A DNA stretch of 64,000 nt, taken from a virus. The position numbers and the translations under genes were made by a program. Shown in pieces: positions 1-9,244 of the stretch. The stretch lies in IMG/VR virus record IMGVR_UViG_3300040751_004835, positions 1-64,000 of that record, one strand, 5' to 3'. Position 1 is the first letter of the stretch. Each line of letters opens with the position of its first letter. The notes beneath the pieces were generated by a model, which was not told where the DNA came from, did not search any database, and was given only the letters and a program-made list of their open reading frames with translations.

Positions 1-2
1 AT

Positions 3-1952
3 GAGAGAAGACAGAGCGATGTCATTTATTATTCAGCTTATAACTATCTCTTGGAGAGGGAAGCAAATTTCCCAGGTCAGAACACCCAAAGGAGAGCACA
101 AGCTCTTAGACAATTTCAAAAGCTTCTGCAGGAAATTAATACTAACTCCCCTTGGTTTTTCCAGTCTATCGATGGTGTAGACCAGCTAGGGAAATTAACA
201 AGTCGTGGTGGATTTCAGGACGAAGATGGTTTGGATCAATTTAATCCGCAGAGAACCTCCGGAAGTACATTAACGGTTAATTGTTTGGAGTCTTTAAATC
301 TTAGAATATCTGCACTAGCCGACCTTTACAATCAAGCTACCTTTGATTATGACAATATGAGATATCTAGTTCCTAGAAATCTAAGAAAATTTACAATGTG
401 GATTTTCGTTACTGAAATTAGGAACTTCTTTAAAACTAGTAGACTTACAGCATCAAGTACAGCACTGACCGCTCTAGATGACTTGTCTTCTCTGTTAACT
501 ACAAATGCAAATCCGGGATCATCCGTGGTAGACCAGGGTAATGGACAATATAGTGTTGGCGGGTTTAATATGGGATCTGCAAACCCAACCCCGGGTGGAG
601 GTGGAATTGGAGGAGCATTTAAATCTTTTGTTAATAATGTTTTCCAGGGCTCTGGTCTACAGAACGATTTGCAGGCTTTTACTAACCAACAGGATCAAAG
701 CGGTATTAAGCCTGTCATGATTTATGAGTGCCAGCAGTGTGAATTTGACTTCAATGACAGCACACCGATTAAATCGACTATTGATATGGGGTCAAGTACA
801 GCGGATCCTGAAAAAAATGCTTTTAGGATCCACATAGGTAAAGTCAGAACTAAAAATCAATATCCTAATATTAGACAAGACAAAAAGCCTTTGGTATTAG
901 CAGATGGATGGGATCAGAATAGATCGAGTTATCAATTCCTAGGTGATGATACACTTTCTCTGGAAAGTCTATTAGGTCTAGGACAGCAAGCTTTAACCAA
1001 CGTGGTTTCTAATGCAGTATCAGATCTGGTAAATGAAGGAATTAACCAATTCATAGATCCAGCTTTAAGTGGGATAGACCAATCTCTTCTTGGAAACATC
1101 TATTCATTTAATCCATCCCAGCTGTCGAGGATGTCAAGTCAAAATGGCTCTTTTGGATTTAACAATTTAGAAAACTTCCTAAACGGAGCTGCTGAAACTG
1201 GCATTGATAACATATTTAAGGGTAATCTGCCAAACCCACAAACCATGGGTGAAGGTGGCCCTGTAGAGAGAGTTTATCCCCCAGTACCTCCTACTGATGT
1301 TTACGAAGGAGTGCCTGGTGGGGATCTTGGTGTGCCTGATAGAGTTTATCCCGGTGTTAAATCGGACGTTTATGAGAACGTTCCTGGTGAGGACTTAGGT
1401 GTACCCGATAGGATTTATCCAAGCGTTAGCGATGATGTATATGAGGGTGTTCCTGGTACCGATCTTGGTGTGCCTGATAGGGTTTACATAGATCCTTCCG
1501 GTGATGCTTATGACAATGTTCCAGGTTCGGATTTAGGTGTACCTGATCGGACTTATCCTGAGCCAGGTGGTGATGCTTATCCCAATGTTCCTGGATCTGA
1601 TCTCGGTGTCCCAGACAGAAACTATTCACCAAACATTAGTGATAATGATGTTTATACTGATTCCAATTTCACTACAGATACCCTTGGAAAATCTAAAGTA
1701 TACGGTGACACAACACAGGTTTCTTCTAGAGGTGAATTAAGATCTCCAGAGTCGACATTTACAGAGCCTCCAGGTAAGGTGTATGCTGATGTAAGGAAAA
1801 GACCAACATCTGGGGAAATTGGAAAGATATACCCGGTTACAAATGGTGATTTCATAATTGAAAGCCCCCTTAATTTGGGGAACTCTAAACCCGCTGATAA
1901 ATACAATGTAAGTCTGGGTGATTATAACCCTGACGAATACGAAGAGCAATAA
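3..1952 (+). CDS. Virion structural protein, probable baseplate/tail-tube-associated; 5' end outside window
   Basis: The frame is open to the window edge, so this is the C-terminal part of a longer protein; the first in-window start codon is a TTG at 51, but sense-looking codons continue upstream of it. The N-terminal part carries a conserved-looking block (YLVPRNLRKFTMWIFVTEIR) and later ECQQCEFDFNDSTPI, which reads like a folded tail or baseplate domain. The middle is Gly/Ser/Asn-rich. The last third is a low-complexity region built from five 23-24 aa repeats (1272-1619), followed by further degenerate VY motifs. It lies 12 nt before the gp5-like spike gene, so a baseplate hub or tail-tube-cap role is inferred from position; no family was recognised with certainty. 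Confidence 0.6.
   Translation, partial: ERRQSDVIYYSAYNYLLEREANFPGQNTQRRAQALRQFQKLLQEINTNSPWFFQSIDGVDQLGKLTSRGGFQDEDGLDQFNPQRTSGSTLTVNCLESLNLRISALADLYNQATFDYDNMRYLVPRNLRKFTMWIFVTEIRNFFKTSRLTASSTALTALDDLSSLLTTNANPGSSVVDQGNGQYSVGGFNMGSANPTPGGGGIGGAFKSFVNNVFQGSGLQNDLQAFTNQQDQSGIKPVMIYECQQCEFDFNDSTPIKSTIDMGSSTADPEKNAFRIHIGKVRTKNQYPNIRQDKKPLVLADGWDQNRSSYQFLGDDTLSLESLLGLGQQALTNVVSNAVSDLVNEGINQFIDPALSGIDQSLLGNIYSFNPSQLSRMSSQNGSFGFNNLENFLNGAAETGIDNIFKGNLPNPQTMGEGGPVERVYPPVPPTDVYEGVPGGDLGVPDRVYPGVKSDVYENVPGEDLGVPDRIYPSVSDDVYEGVPGTDLGVPDRVYIDPSGDAYDNVPGSDLGVPDRTYPEPGGDAYPNVPGSDLGVPDRNYSPNISDNDVYTDSNFTTDTLGKSKVYGDTTQVSSRGELRSPESTFTEPPGKVYADVRKRPTSGEIGKIYPVTNGDFIIESPLNLGNSKPADKYNVSLGDYNPDEYEEQ
1272..1619 (+). 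repeat. Five tandem 23-24 aa coding repeats
   Basis: One 24-aa unit followed by four 23-aa units (72 + 4 x 69 bp) within the preceding CDS. Each unit carries the core VPGxDLGVPDR preceded by DVYE/DAYx. The DNA copies differ at third positions while the protein core is kept, so the repeat is under protein-level selection rather than a recent duplication. A degenerate sixth unit (NYSPNISDNDVYTD) follows. Confidence 0.9.
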
Positions 1953-1964
1953 AATCAGTAATAA

Positions 1965-2639
1965 ATGCCTTATACTCCACCCAAAATCTATCTTGGTGAG
2001 ATTGTAGATATTAATGATCCAATAAAGGAGGGAAGAGCTAAAGTAAGGGTCTTTGGTCTTTTTGACGAACTTGAGGTAGAAGACATTCCTTGGGCAAGTC
2101 AGGTAAATGGTATTTCTTTTGGTGGTGATGGAAATGGTAGGCTTTCTGTCCCGAGGGTTGGATCTGTAGTAGCTGTTGAGTTTGATGGCCAGAATTATTA
2201 TAGAATGGTTTATTATGGGCAGTGGGAAAGTTCACCGGAAATGCTGGCTGAGATAAGTGATTCATATGAGGGTGCACATTCATTTGCATATGATACTGGA
2301 GCAGAACCTGGACCTCTAAAGATATTTTATACCCGTAAAAAAGGTATGAACTTTATACTTGGTGATGCTAAGGTTCAGCTAGATACACAAGACGGTGGGC
2401 AGCTTAGAATTGTTATTGAAATGGGTGATGACCAGATTAGGATGGAGAATAATAAAGTTATTGTGAACTCTAACAACATCGAGCTTGGTGAAGCAGCCAC
2501 CGAATCTGTAATCAAGGGAAATATATTCCAAACATATTTCAACAACCATACTCACTTGGGAAATTTAGGTGGACCTACCTCACCCCCGGTTATACCTTCA
2601 GATCCTACCCACCTTTCAAACATTTCAAAGACCAAGTAA
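1965..2639 (+). CDS. gp5/VgrG-type OB-fold baseplate spike protein
   Basis: The 224-aa product begins with an OB-fold typical of phage baseplate gpV/gp5 N-domains: YLGEIVDINDPIKEGRAKVRVFG, then IPWASQV, then PRVGSVVAVEFD, with YYGQWES closing the barrel (residues about 8-95). The C-terminal part has short hydrophobic repeats (LRIVIEMGDDQIRMENNKVIV) like the start of a gp5-type beta-helix, and ends with an HTH-rich tip segment (FQTYFNNHTHLGN) similar to phage spike ends. No lysozyme domain is present, unlike T4 gp5. It would form the central membrane-piercing spike below the tail tube. It sits 3 nt before the next baseplate gene. The family call is fairly secure; the exact T4 equivalence is inferred. 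Confidence 0.8.
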   Translation: MPYTPPKIYLGEIVDINDPIKEGRAKVRVFGLFDELEVEDIPWASQVNGISFGGDGNGRLSVPRVGSVVAVEFDGQNYYRMVYYGQWESSPEMLAEISDSYEGAHSFAYDTGAEPGPLKIFYTRKKGMNFILGDAKVQLDTQDGGQLRIVIEMGDDQIRMENNKVIVNSNNIELGEAATESVIKGNIFQTYFNNHTHLGNLGGPTSPPVIPSDPTHLSNISKTK

Positions 2640-2642
2640 TGG

Positions 2643-5450
2643 ATGGCTATTTTACCAGATAAAATAATACAGGATTACGAATTTGAGGCTTTCATTAAAA
2701 GAGTTAACGAAGGAGCTGAAAAAATTATTAGCGATCCCAAGTTTAAGTTAACGACTCCAGATTTACCTGGTTTATCTTTCCTGCTTAAACTCCAGATTAG
2801 GGTTTTTGAAAAATCTCTTGCAAGTTCTTTTGCACCCATTTTTATTGGAAAACAGGCATTGAGCGAAGGGTTTGGTGCACTTAAGGATGCTTTCAAAGCA
2901 ATCAAAACTTTATTTAATAATCCTCTACAATTTTTGCTTGACGAGGGAGTAAACTCAACATTGGAGGATTTCCCATTTCCACTGAGGCTTGAACTCGGAG
3001 GAAGCAATGTAGGATCCCTTGATTTGCCCCTTTCGGATGCTAGTGATCTTTCTGGTTATCGTACTTTTAATTATAACCCCTTATTTAATAGCTCATCCCT
3101 CCCTGGTGATGGCGAATACACTACCCCGCAATCTTCCATAGAGGATATTCGATCTATTTCTATAAGTAAAACCACTAATACTGATAGTGAGAACATTTTT
3201 CTATCTGGGATAAAGACTGGAGATCCCATTCAAATCTCGGATGGTGTAACGGTTGGTAATTATACAGTAAGTAGCATTCAGCAGCAAAGTAGCAACAATA
3301 GTGTTAATTTGGAACTAAATTTTATTTCAGCCTCTTTGCTTTCCGACACCTCAGCACAAACTTCTGTTCCTGGATTTGGGTTACCGAGCATAGGGTTTGA
3401 AAAATGCCAGCTGGCAGTAAGTAATTTTATAGATCCTAGTGGATCTCTAAAAATTCCTATATCTTCCCTAGGTGTTAATATACCTCTTCTAGGCGGACTT
3501 ACCTTTGTCATTGGTGATTTTAGCAAACTTAAAGATAGTTCACCGACTAAAAAATTTGTAGATCGGCTTTCACAAGAATCCGGTTTGGAATTTCAAGATG
3601 TGTTTGGCGGAATTTTATCTGGTAATTTTCCAAAAGTTGACTTTGCTAAAATACAAGAGGAGACTGAAGCTGGCATAGAGGGATCTGAAGATCAAAGTAA
3701 GGTCGATTTAATTACGGTTGCTAGATTCCTACAAATTGGTGTATCTAACCCGTGTTTCTTAATCACCGTAATATTGAATTATGTAAAGCTTCTCCTACTT
3801 CCCATTAAGGTGGTTGTTAATGTTCTAAAAGGTCTTGGTGATATGATCACAGGACCAATTAAGCTTATTAAAACCATTATTACTGGACTCACCAACCCAC
3901 TGAAACTTATTTGTGATCTTATTTCCCAAGCTTTTTTGGAAGTACTCAAGCCCTACATACAACCTTCTCTTACGGCTGCTAATATTACTTGGACGGAAGC
4001 ACTTGAGGATCCTAACGATTCAACACGTGGTTTAAGACCTCTTATATCCGATATGATATGTGGGAAGTTTAATAAAAGACTTAAGGACTATATCCCAAAT
4101 CAAAGTTTCTTTGACAATTTAAGCAATCAGCTATCCTCACTATATGGTGACTCACAGGAAGCCCTTGGACCTCAAATTCCATACGACCTGAGAATAGATG
4201 GTCTTCCACCTTCGGAGGGACAGGTTTCTGTGAATTCTGGAAACCCCTCTGATATTAGGAACTTTAAGGCTTCAACCTTTTCAAATACTGTTGAAAATGC
4301 AACTGGTCTTCTTGCAAGTCTTTCTCCAGGGGATGAATTTACATTTTCTTTCGATGATCAGAGTGGTAAGTATAGGGTTAGCACAAAGAGGTTTGTAACG
4401 GATAATGAATTTCCTTATTTTGAATTGGCAGTCCAGCCAGTTCCTGGTATATTAGAATCATCTTCATTGAGTAGTAATCTAGAGAAAGTTTTGGGTGGTT
4501 TAAATATTGACACACTAAAGGCACAACTTTCTATTACTAATCCTGATAAGGAGTTTTTGCTAATAGTTGAGAAATATCTTCCGATAAAGCTTGTTGCTAT
4601 TTGGGAAGCAATTAAAGGCATTATAGCAATTTTTGGGAGTCTTGCACAGCAGGTGCCTTCACTTTTACCCTCTGTTATAAGGGGTTTATTTAGTAGCGGA
4701 AATGACGGACAAAGCGAAGCTGAAATTTTGGCTGCAATAGAAAGCGGTGAATTTGACCAAACCTCAACAGCGATAGATTCTGCAATCGAGGTTACTAATT
4801 TGTTGTATGGCGGGGGAAGTGCTTATACTTACCGAAAGGGTCTCGTTTACCAAAGTACAAGAGGAGGCGGAAACGGTGGTAGTATTCGAGAAAGCAGGGA
4901 AGCATTAAATGATATTTTAAACAACAGCTCTTCCAATGTAGGTCCTGGGCTTGAAGATGTTTTTTATGATTTAGGGGCTTCTCTAACTGCTTCTGGAAAA
5001 CAACCTGTTGTATTTAAAAGTAAATTATCGACCCAAATCGGCAGAACCACAGTGTTTAATTATATGCTTAATAGATATAATTTTAATGGAAAACTGGTTT
5101 TTAAAAAATATGCACCAAGCAGATCTGATTTTTATTGGGGGGCTTATAGCTTGAATGACATAGGAAATACTGTGAAGGTCCTCACTGTGATTATGAGAAG
5201 ACTCCAGGGGGAGAAGTATTTTAGTACCAAAAATATAAATTTAGAAACAGCAACTCTAAAAGTGTATGTAAATAATGATACCGGTACTGGTAGAAAGCTT
5301 CTCTATAGTGGAAATTATTTAAATGCCCTCCGTAAGTATAAGTTTGAGGAGTATAACCTTAAGAAAAAGATTGATGCATACGATCTTAGAATCGTGATAA
5401 ACAGACAAATGGATCTTTTGGTAAACTATCTCCTCCCGTCTCTCAAATAA
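2643..5450 (+). CDS. Large virion protein with hydrophobic central segment, probable baseplate hub component
   Basis: 935 aa, not assigned to a family. The central part (about residues 360-450) is strongly hydrophobic (NPCFLITVILNYVKLLLLP, then repeated VLKGLGDMITGPIKLIKTII), and a second hydrophobic stretch lies near residue 645-690. These could be amphipathic helices that contact the host envelope or a tail chaperone-like core. The N-terminal 150 residues are mixed alpha/beta, and the C-terminal 150 residues are basic and Tyr-rich. An ATG at 2639 is in another frame; 2643 is the start of this frame, 3 nt after the spike gene stop, implying translational coupling. The position between the spike and gp25/gp6 genes points to the tail tip. 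Confidence 0.6.
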   Translation: MAILPDKIIQDYEFEAFIKRVNEGAEKIISDPKFKLTTPDLPGLSFLLKLQIRVFEKSLASSFAPIFIGKQALSEGFGALKDAFKAIKTLFNNPLQFLLDEGVNSTLEDFPFPLRLELGGSNVGSLDLPLSDASDLSGYRTFNYNPLFNSSSLPGDGEYTTPQSSIEDIRSISISKTTNTDSENIFLSGIKTGDPIQISDGVTVGNYTVSSIQQQSSNNSVNLELNFISASLLSDTSAQTSVPGFGLPSIGFEKCQLAVSNFIDPSGSLKIPISSLGVNIPLLGGLTFVIGDFSKLKDSSPTKKFVDRLSQESGLEFQDVFGGILSGNFPKVDFAKIQEETEAGIEGSEDQSKVDLITVARFLQIGVSNPCFLITVILNYVKLLLLPIKVVVNVLKGLGDMITGPIKLIKTIITGLTNPLKLICDLISQAFLEVLKPYIQPSLTAANITWTEALEDPNDSTRGLRPLISDMICGKFNKRLKDYIPNQSFFDNLSNQLSSLYGDSQEALGPQIPYDLRIDGLPPSEGQVSVNSGNPSDIRNFKASTFSNTVENATGLLASLSPGDEFTFSFDDQSGKYRVSTKRFVTDNEFPYFELAVQPVPGILESSSLSSNLEKVLGGLNIDTLKAQLSITNPDKEFLLIVEKYLPIKLVAIWEAIKGIIAIFGSLAQQVPSLLPSVIRGLFSSGNDGQSEAEILAAIESGEFDQTSTAIDSAIEVTNLLYGGGSAYTYRKGLVYQSTRGGGNGGSIRESREALNDILNNSSSNVGPGLEDVFYDLGASLTASGKQPVVFKSKLSTQIGRTTVFNYMLNRYNFNGKLVFKKYAPSRSDFYWGAYSLNDIGNTVKVLTVIMRRLQGEKYFSTKNINLETATLKVYVNNDTGTGRKLLYSGNYLNALRKYKFEEYNLKKKIDAYDLRIVINRQMDLLVNYLLPSLK

Positions 5451-5467
5451 AGCTAATGTACAGTGTG

Positions 5468-5475
5468 GATATATA
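5468..5475 (+). promoter_or_regulatory. Putative phage promoter element GATATATA
   Basis: GATATATA lies in a 55-bp intergenic gap and ends 30 nt before the S1-like gene start. The same octamer precedes many other transcription units in the window (8842, 22294, 41898, 42225, 50754, 54545, 55429, 61441 and, reversed, 59941). Confidence 0.55.
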
Positions 5476-5505
5476 CTGTAATTAACTTTCTAATTCAAAA
5501 AATAA

Positions 5506-6672
5506 ATGAACACGCCAGAAAACACAGATCAAATCCAAGAGGAATTTAACTGGAACATTCCTAACCGTAGAACAATCAACAGAGACATAGAGGTTTTTGA
5601 TGATTCAAAAGTTTATTGTAGGGAAGATTATGCACAGTCTCTCTACTACCAAATGGCTGAAAGCCTAAAGGGGGTAAACTCTTCTAAGGATTTGAAAACT
5701 GGAAATGCTTATGATAGCACCATTACCACTTTAACTGATAAGCATGCTATTGCACAAACTTATGAGGGACAATCGATTTACGTTGATTTAGTAAAAGAAA
5801 GAAAGGATGCAGATAAGCTTGGTATAACTGGAATTGACTTCGAGATTGGCTCTGAAATTCAGACCATTGTTAGAAATGTCAATGGAACTTATTATGGGTC
5901 CGTAATTGACTGCTTCATTGAAACAACTAAGCAAGAATTCTTTGAGCAAATTAAGAAGGAAACATTGGCTTACGAAGCAAGAATTGAGTCGATTAACAAT
6001 GGTGGTTATATTGTGGATGTGCAGGGAATTAAATGTTTCCTCCCAGGTTCGCTTGCAGCTGCTAATAAGATTACTAACTTTGAAGCTTATCTTGGCAAGA
6101 AAATCTACGTCATGATAGACGGGTATGTACAAAAGAAAGACATTTTTGTAGTTTCTTACAAGAAGTACCTGAACAAGATTATGGATGAAAAAATCCAAGA
6201 GCTTGATCTCACCAAAAAATATAAAGGGTACGTTACAGGAACCTCAAGCTTTGGAGTATTTGTTGAATGGGAAGACATCTACACAGGGCTAATACACAAA
6301 ACTGAATTTGACAACCAAAAGGTTGAAGGATTTACAGCAGGTGATGAGATAGAGTTTTATGTTAAGGAAGTTAAGGATGATAATAGGTTAACCCTAACTT
6401 TTGGCGAGCCTGTTGATAAGACCTTGAAAATTTATGATCTTAAAAAGGATCTTGAAGATGGATCTGCCCCAATTTCGAATGCTAAAGTAAAGCACAAAAG
6501 AAAGAACGGAGCTTTGGTTGAGTTACCAGAATTCGGTTTGATTGCAATGATTCCTCAGGGACGTTTAGGTAAAGATCATAAGGGACTTAAAACCGGAGAT
6601 CAAATCCTTGTAACTGTTTATGAGGTTGATTCGGTGATGGGAAAAATATTTGTAGAACCTCTCAATGAGTAA
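5506..6672 (+). CDS. Ribosomal protein S1-like, multiple S1 RNA-binding domains
   Basis: 388 aa with a string of S1-type OB domains. One spans about residues 145-225 (EARIESINNGGYIVDVQGIKC). A canonical one spans about 233-305 (YKGYVTGTSSFGVFVEW, GLIHKTE, then AGDEIEFYVKEVKDDNRLTLTF). A third spans about 323-387. The N-terminal region (FNWNIPNRRTINRD) has no obvious domain. Host bS1 recruits mRNA to the 30S subunit, and phage-borne bS1 homologues are known among large phages. It is preceded by a GATATATA element and sits inside the baseplate region, so it is probably made with the structural proteins. It could help translate leaders that lack a Shine-Dalgarno sequence, or compete with host S1. 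The S1 fold is secure; the ribosomal role is inferred. Confidence 0.85.
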   Translation: MNTPENTDQIQEEFNWNIPNRRTINRDIEVFDDSKVYCREDYAQSLYYQMAESLKGVNSSKDLKTGNAYDSTITTLTDKHAIAQTYEGQSIYVDLVKERKDADKLGITGIDFEIGSEIQTIVRNVNGTYYGSVIDCFIETTKQEFFEQIKKETLAYEARIESINNGGYIVDVQGIKCFLPGSLAAANKITNFEAYLGKKIYVMIDGYVQKKDIFVVSYKKYLNKIMDEKIQELDLTKKYKGYVTGTSSFGVFVEWEDIYTGLIHKTEFDNQKVEGFTAGDEIEFYVKEVKDDNRLTLTFGEPVDKTLKIYDLKKDLEDGSAPISNAKVKHKRKNGALVELPEFGLIAMIPQGRLGKDHKGLKTGDQILVTVYEVDSVMGKIFVEPLNE

Positions 6673-8059
6673 TACCCACTTTGACAAACGACAGTTACTT
6701 TCCTCTGCCTTATTAGGTTTTGAGTTTGAATTCTTCTCTGAGATGGTCAGAGGAAGGATAACTGAATCTTTGTCCAAACTTTTGGGTAAAAAGATAATCT
6801 TAACAAACAAGTATCATTCTAAAATACCAGTTAGTAGCGAGGTATTTAAGCTCGAGCCTGACTATTCTGGTGGTGGAAAAATGAATGAACTTGTAACCGG
6901 TCCTCTTCCATATGCTGAGGCTATACCAGTTTTGATTAAGGTTCTAAAATGGATTGATGAAAATGGATGGACCACTGATAAATGTGCATTCCAATTTTCT
7001 CTTAGCTTCGACAAATTTGATAGATCTATAAAAAGAATGGAGGAGCTTGATAGACTTCAATTCATTCTTGGTATTGATGAGGGCCTAATTTATTCTAAGT
7101 TCGGAAATAGAAAGAATAATGTTTACTCCAGATCTATTAAAAAGGTAGTTCCAAGAAACAGATTTTCTATTCTCGAGAATGTGTCTCACATAGATCCAAA
7201 ACTATTCAGGATACCTGATGAAAAATACTATGGTGCTAATTTTACAAAGGTTCCAAATGGGTACATTGAAATAAGATATCTTGGTGGCAAAGATTACCAG
7301 AAAAAGATCACAGCTATTCGTGATGTGATAGACTATGTGGTACTTTACACTTATGATATCCTTTCTGGTAGAAGAACATACACTAAGACCGACCTTGAAA
7401 ACCTTAAGTCAATGATGAAGGAATATTCTAAGGTTGTAAGGAGTTTTTCTGACCCGGAGGCTTTTTTCATGAATTTCCCTGACTTCCACCTTCTGGTTGA
7501 TCTAAAGGGTTATCTGGAAAACATCAAGACATACTTCCCTTATATAAGAGAGAAGGTCTTTGACATTATAGTGGAAGGAAATGTGAAGAATGGTTTCTTC
7601 AATTATGACACAACTAACGGAAGGTTCCAGCTTAAGGATGCTAAAATCAAAAGCGCTACATACTTAGATAATTTAGATCTTATTAACTGTAAGGTTAGAT
7701 CATCTAAACTTGATAATTGTAGGATATTCAGTTGTGATATTAGAAACAGCGAAATTTATAATTCCGAGGTTTTAAATGGAAACAAGATTTCTAAATCCAA
7801 AATCAAAGACACAAGCGCCGATTTTGGAAATAAGCTTATTGAGTGCTATATTGATTCCCCAGAAAAAATGGTTGATTGTGAAATCACTGGCGGCGTTTTA
7901 AGGAAGGGAGATATTGGAAGAAACGCCGAGGTAAGCAAAGAAACCGAAAAGGCCAAGGACTTTAATGAAATAAGGAAGGGAAGGTTTATTACAGACTCAA
8001 GGTTAAAGAATCTTAATGACCCTATTTCTAGGATGAAGTTTAAAAATCAGAACTACTAA
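6665..8059 (+). CDS. Amidoligase-family enzyme with C-terminal beta-helix repeats
   Basis: The first ~230 residues match the glutamine-synthetase-like amidoligase pattern: LLGFEFEF near residues 17-23 (the ExE strand), NELVTGPLP at about 74-82 (the E-hxx-P motif), CAFQFSLSFDK where the family has GxHVH, and YIEIRYLGG at about 200-208 (the EhR motif). These enzymes ligate carboxylates to amines in an ATP-dependent reaction. The usual His pair of the GxHVH motif is replaced by Gln/Ser here, so activity may be altered. Residues about 325-420 form pentapeptide/right-handed beta-helix-like repeats (LINCKVRSSKLDNCRIFSCD). The gene overlaps the S1-like gene by 8 nt and precedes a virion gene by 1 nt. 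It may be a virion-attached enzyme or a protein/cell-wall-modifying ligase. The fold call is moderate. Confidence 0.6.
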   Translation: MSNTHFDKRQLLSSALLGFEFEFFSEMVRGRITESLSKLLGKKIILTNKYHSKIPVSSEVFKLEPDYSGGGKMNELVTGPLPYAEAIPVLIKVLKWIDENGWTTDKCAFQFSLSFDKFDRSIKRMEELDRLQFILGIDEGLIYSKFGNRKNNVYSRSIKKVVPRNRFSILENVSHIDPKLFRIPDEKYYGANFTKVPNGYIEIRYLGGKDYQKKITAIRDVIDYVVLYTYDILSGRRTYTKTDLENLKSMMKEYSKVVRSFSDPEAFFMNFPDFHLLVDLKGYLENIKTYFPYIREKVFDIIVEGNVKNGFFNYDTTNGRFQLKDAKIKSATYLDNLDLINCKVRSSKLDNCRIFSCDIRNSEIYNSEVLNGNKISKSKIKDTSADFGNKLIECYIDSPEKMVDCEITGGVLRKGDIGRNAEVSKETEKAKDFNEIRKGRFITDSRLKNLNDPISRMKFKNQNY

Positions 8060-8060
8060 A

Positions 8061-8837
8061 ATGACGTTAGAAGAATTAGTACAGGAAATTAAAGATGACC
8101 TTTCAGCAAGCTGTTCGTTGCCTTATAACTTGAATGACGATGAGATTCATAGAATTATCAGAAGGGCAAAGTTGTACATGTACGACAACTACCAATATGC
8201 TGCTGAGGAGAGGGTTTTTGTTCTGGCTAACAATCTTTTTGCTCATGAGGAGTTTAGAAGAACTAGACAAATAAAGCTTCCTGAAAAGATAGTAAGCGTT
8301 TATGATGTCAGAGAAGTTAATGGAATGGGAATAGCAGGAACCCCGGATAGAGATTTCGGAGATTCTAAGTTATTAGGCTCTGAGCTTTTGCTTTCTCCAT
8401 TTACCGGAGACAACTTGGTTTATAGAACCGTTATGTACTCCTACTTTGATCTAGCACAAGCTTATCTGCTCCCAACTTTTGCTTTCAAGTTCAATAAGAA
8501 CAATAAAAAGCTAACTATCTTAGGACGTGATCCAAATAGATCTGGATCCGGCGGGGTAGGAACAGGATACAACCAAAACGGTATGGATGTTGCAGTTAGG
8601 TGCTTTATAGCTATTGATGACTACGAGCTTTATGACGACGAACTTTTTGTCAGGTACTGTTTGGCAAAGGCTAAAATTTCACTATCTAGAGTGTTAAGTG
8701 CATTCGATTATAACCTACCAGGAGGAGTCAGGGTAAACACTTCGGAATTAAGATCTGACGGCGAAAGAGAACTTCAAGAGGTAATGGATATGATCAACGG
8801 AGAGAACACTCCTTCTTATTTCTTACAGTGGAATTAA
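8061..8837 (+). CDS. Virion-associated protein of unknown function
   Basis: 258 aa, no recognised domain. The N-terminus (MTLEELVQEIKDDL) and the block DDEIHRIIRRAKLYMYDN are helical. The C-terminal DDELFVRYCLAKAKISLSRVL and GERELQEVMDMING form another helical module around a Gly-rich loop (RSGSGGVGTGYNQ). This layout is seen in small neck or baseplate adaptor proteins of myoviruses, but the assignment rests on position just before gp25. Confidence 0.6.
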   Translation: MTLEELVQEIKDDLSASCSLPYNLNDDEIHRIIRRAKLYMYDNYQYAAEERVFVLANNLFAHEEFRRTRQIKLPEKIVSVYDVREVNGMGIAGTPDRDFGDSKLLGSELLLSPFTGDNLVYRTVMYSYFDLAQAYLLPTFAFKFNKNNKKLTILGRDPNRSGSGGVGTGYNQNGMDVAVRCFIAIDDYELYDDELFVRYCLAKAKISLSRVLSAFDYNLPGGVRVNTSELRSDGERELQEVMDMINGENTPSYFLQWN

Positions 8838-8841
8838 TCTT

Positions 8842-8849
8842 GATATATA
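8842..8849 (+). promoter_or_regulatory. Putative phage promoter element GATATATA
   Basis: TTGATATATA lies between the stop at 8837 and the gp25-like start at 8869, leaving a 19-nt spacing. It probably starts the transcription unit covering gp25, gp6 and the following tail genes. Confidence 0.55.
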
Positions 8850-8868
8850 TGGGGAATTAAAATTTCCC

Positions 8869-9240
8869 ATGATAGAGATTTATAACCGAGATCCAGGAGA
8901 CCCTAATTACAAAGAAAATGTTGTTGAGATAACTCAACCCGTTGAAATTTGTGTGGGACAGCTTAAAATGCTGCTTCTTACAAATAAGGGTGAGGTATTG
9001 GGTGATCCCAAATTTGGAATAAATCTAGAGGAGCTGGTTTTCAGTTTAGAATTGTCTGAAACAACTCTTAGAGAGGAAATTGACAAGGGACTTAGATTCT
9101 ATGTTCCTCTCTTTGCACAAATTGGTGGCTATTTTGATTTGAAATTTTATCAAGGGACGGAGAGAGATATTTGCCTTTTGGATTTTTATATCCCAAGCTC
9201 TGGCAACGAAAGCCCTTTAATATCACTGAAAGTAAGTTAA
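8869..9240 (+). CDS. gp25-like baseplate wedge protein (GPW/gp25 family)
   Basis: 123 aa, the usual length of gp25/gpW-type baseplate proteins. The signature block is LKMLLLTNKGEVLGDPKFG followed by NLEELVF at about residues 33-57, with a C-terminal beta segment. In T4 gp25 clamps the wedge core with gp6 and primes sheath assembly. The next gene, 4 nt downstream, is the gp6-like wedge protein, matching the conserved gp25-gp6 order. Confidence 0.88.
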   Translation: MIEIYNRDPGDPNYKENVVEITQPVEICVGQLKMLLLTNKGEVLGDPKFGINLEELVFSLELSETTLREEIDKGLRFYVPLFAQIGGYFDLKFYQGTERDICLLDFYIPSSGNESPLISLKVS

Positions 9241-9244
9241 AAAG

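Noticed and set aside
1-180. ATG-initiated 59-aa frame at the window start
   Set aside because: It overlaps the coding frame of the baseplate-area protein and has no recognisable features.
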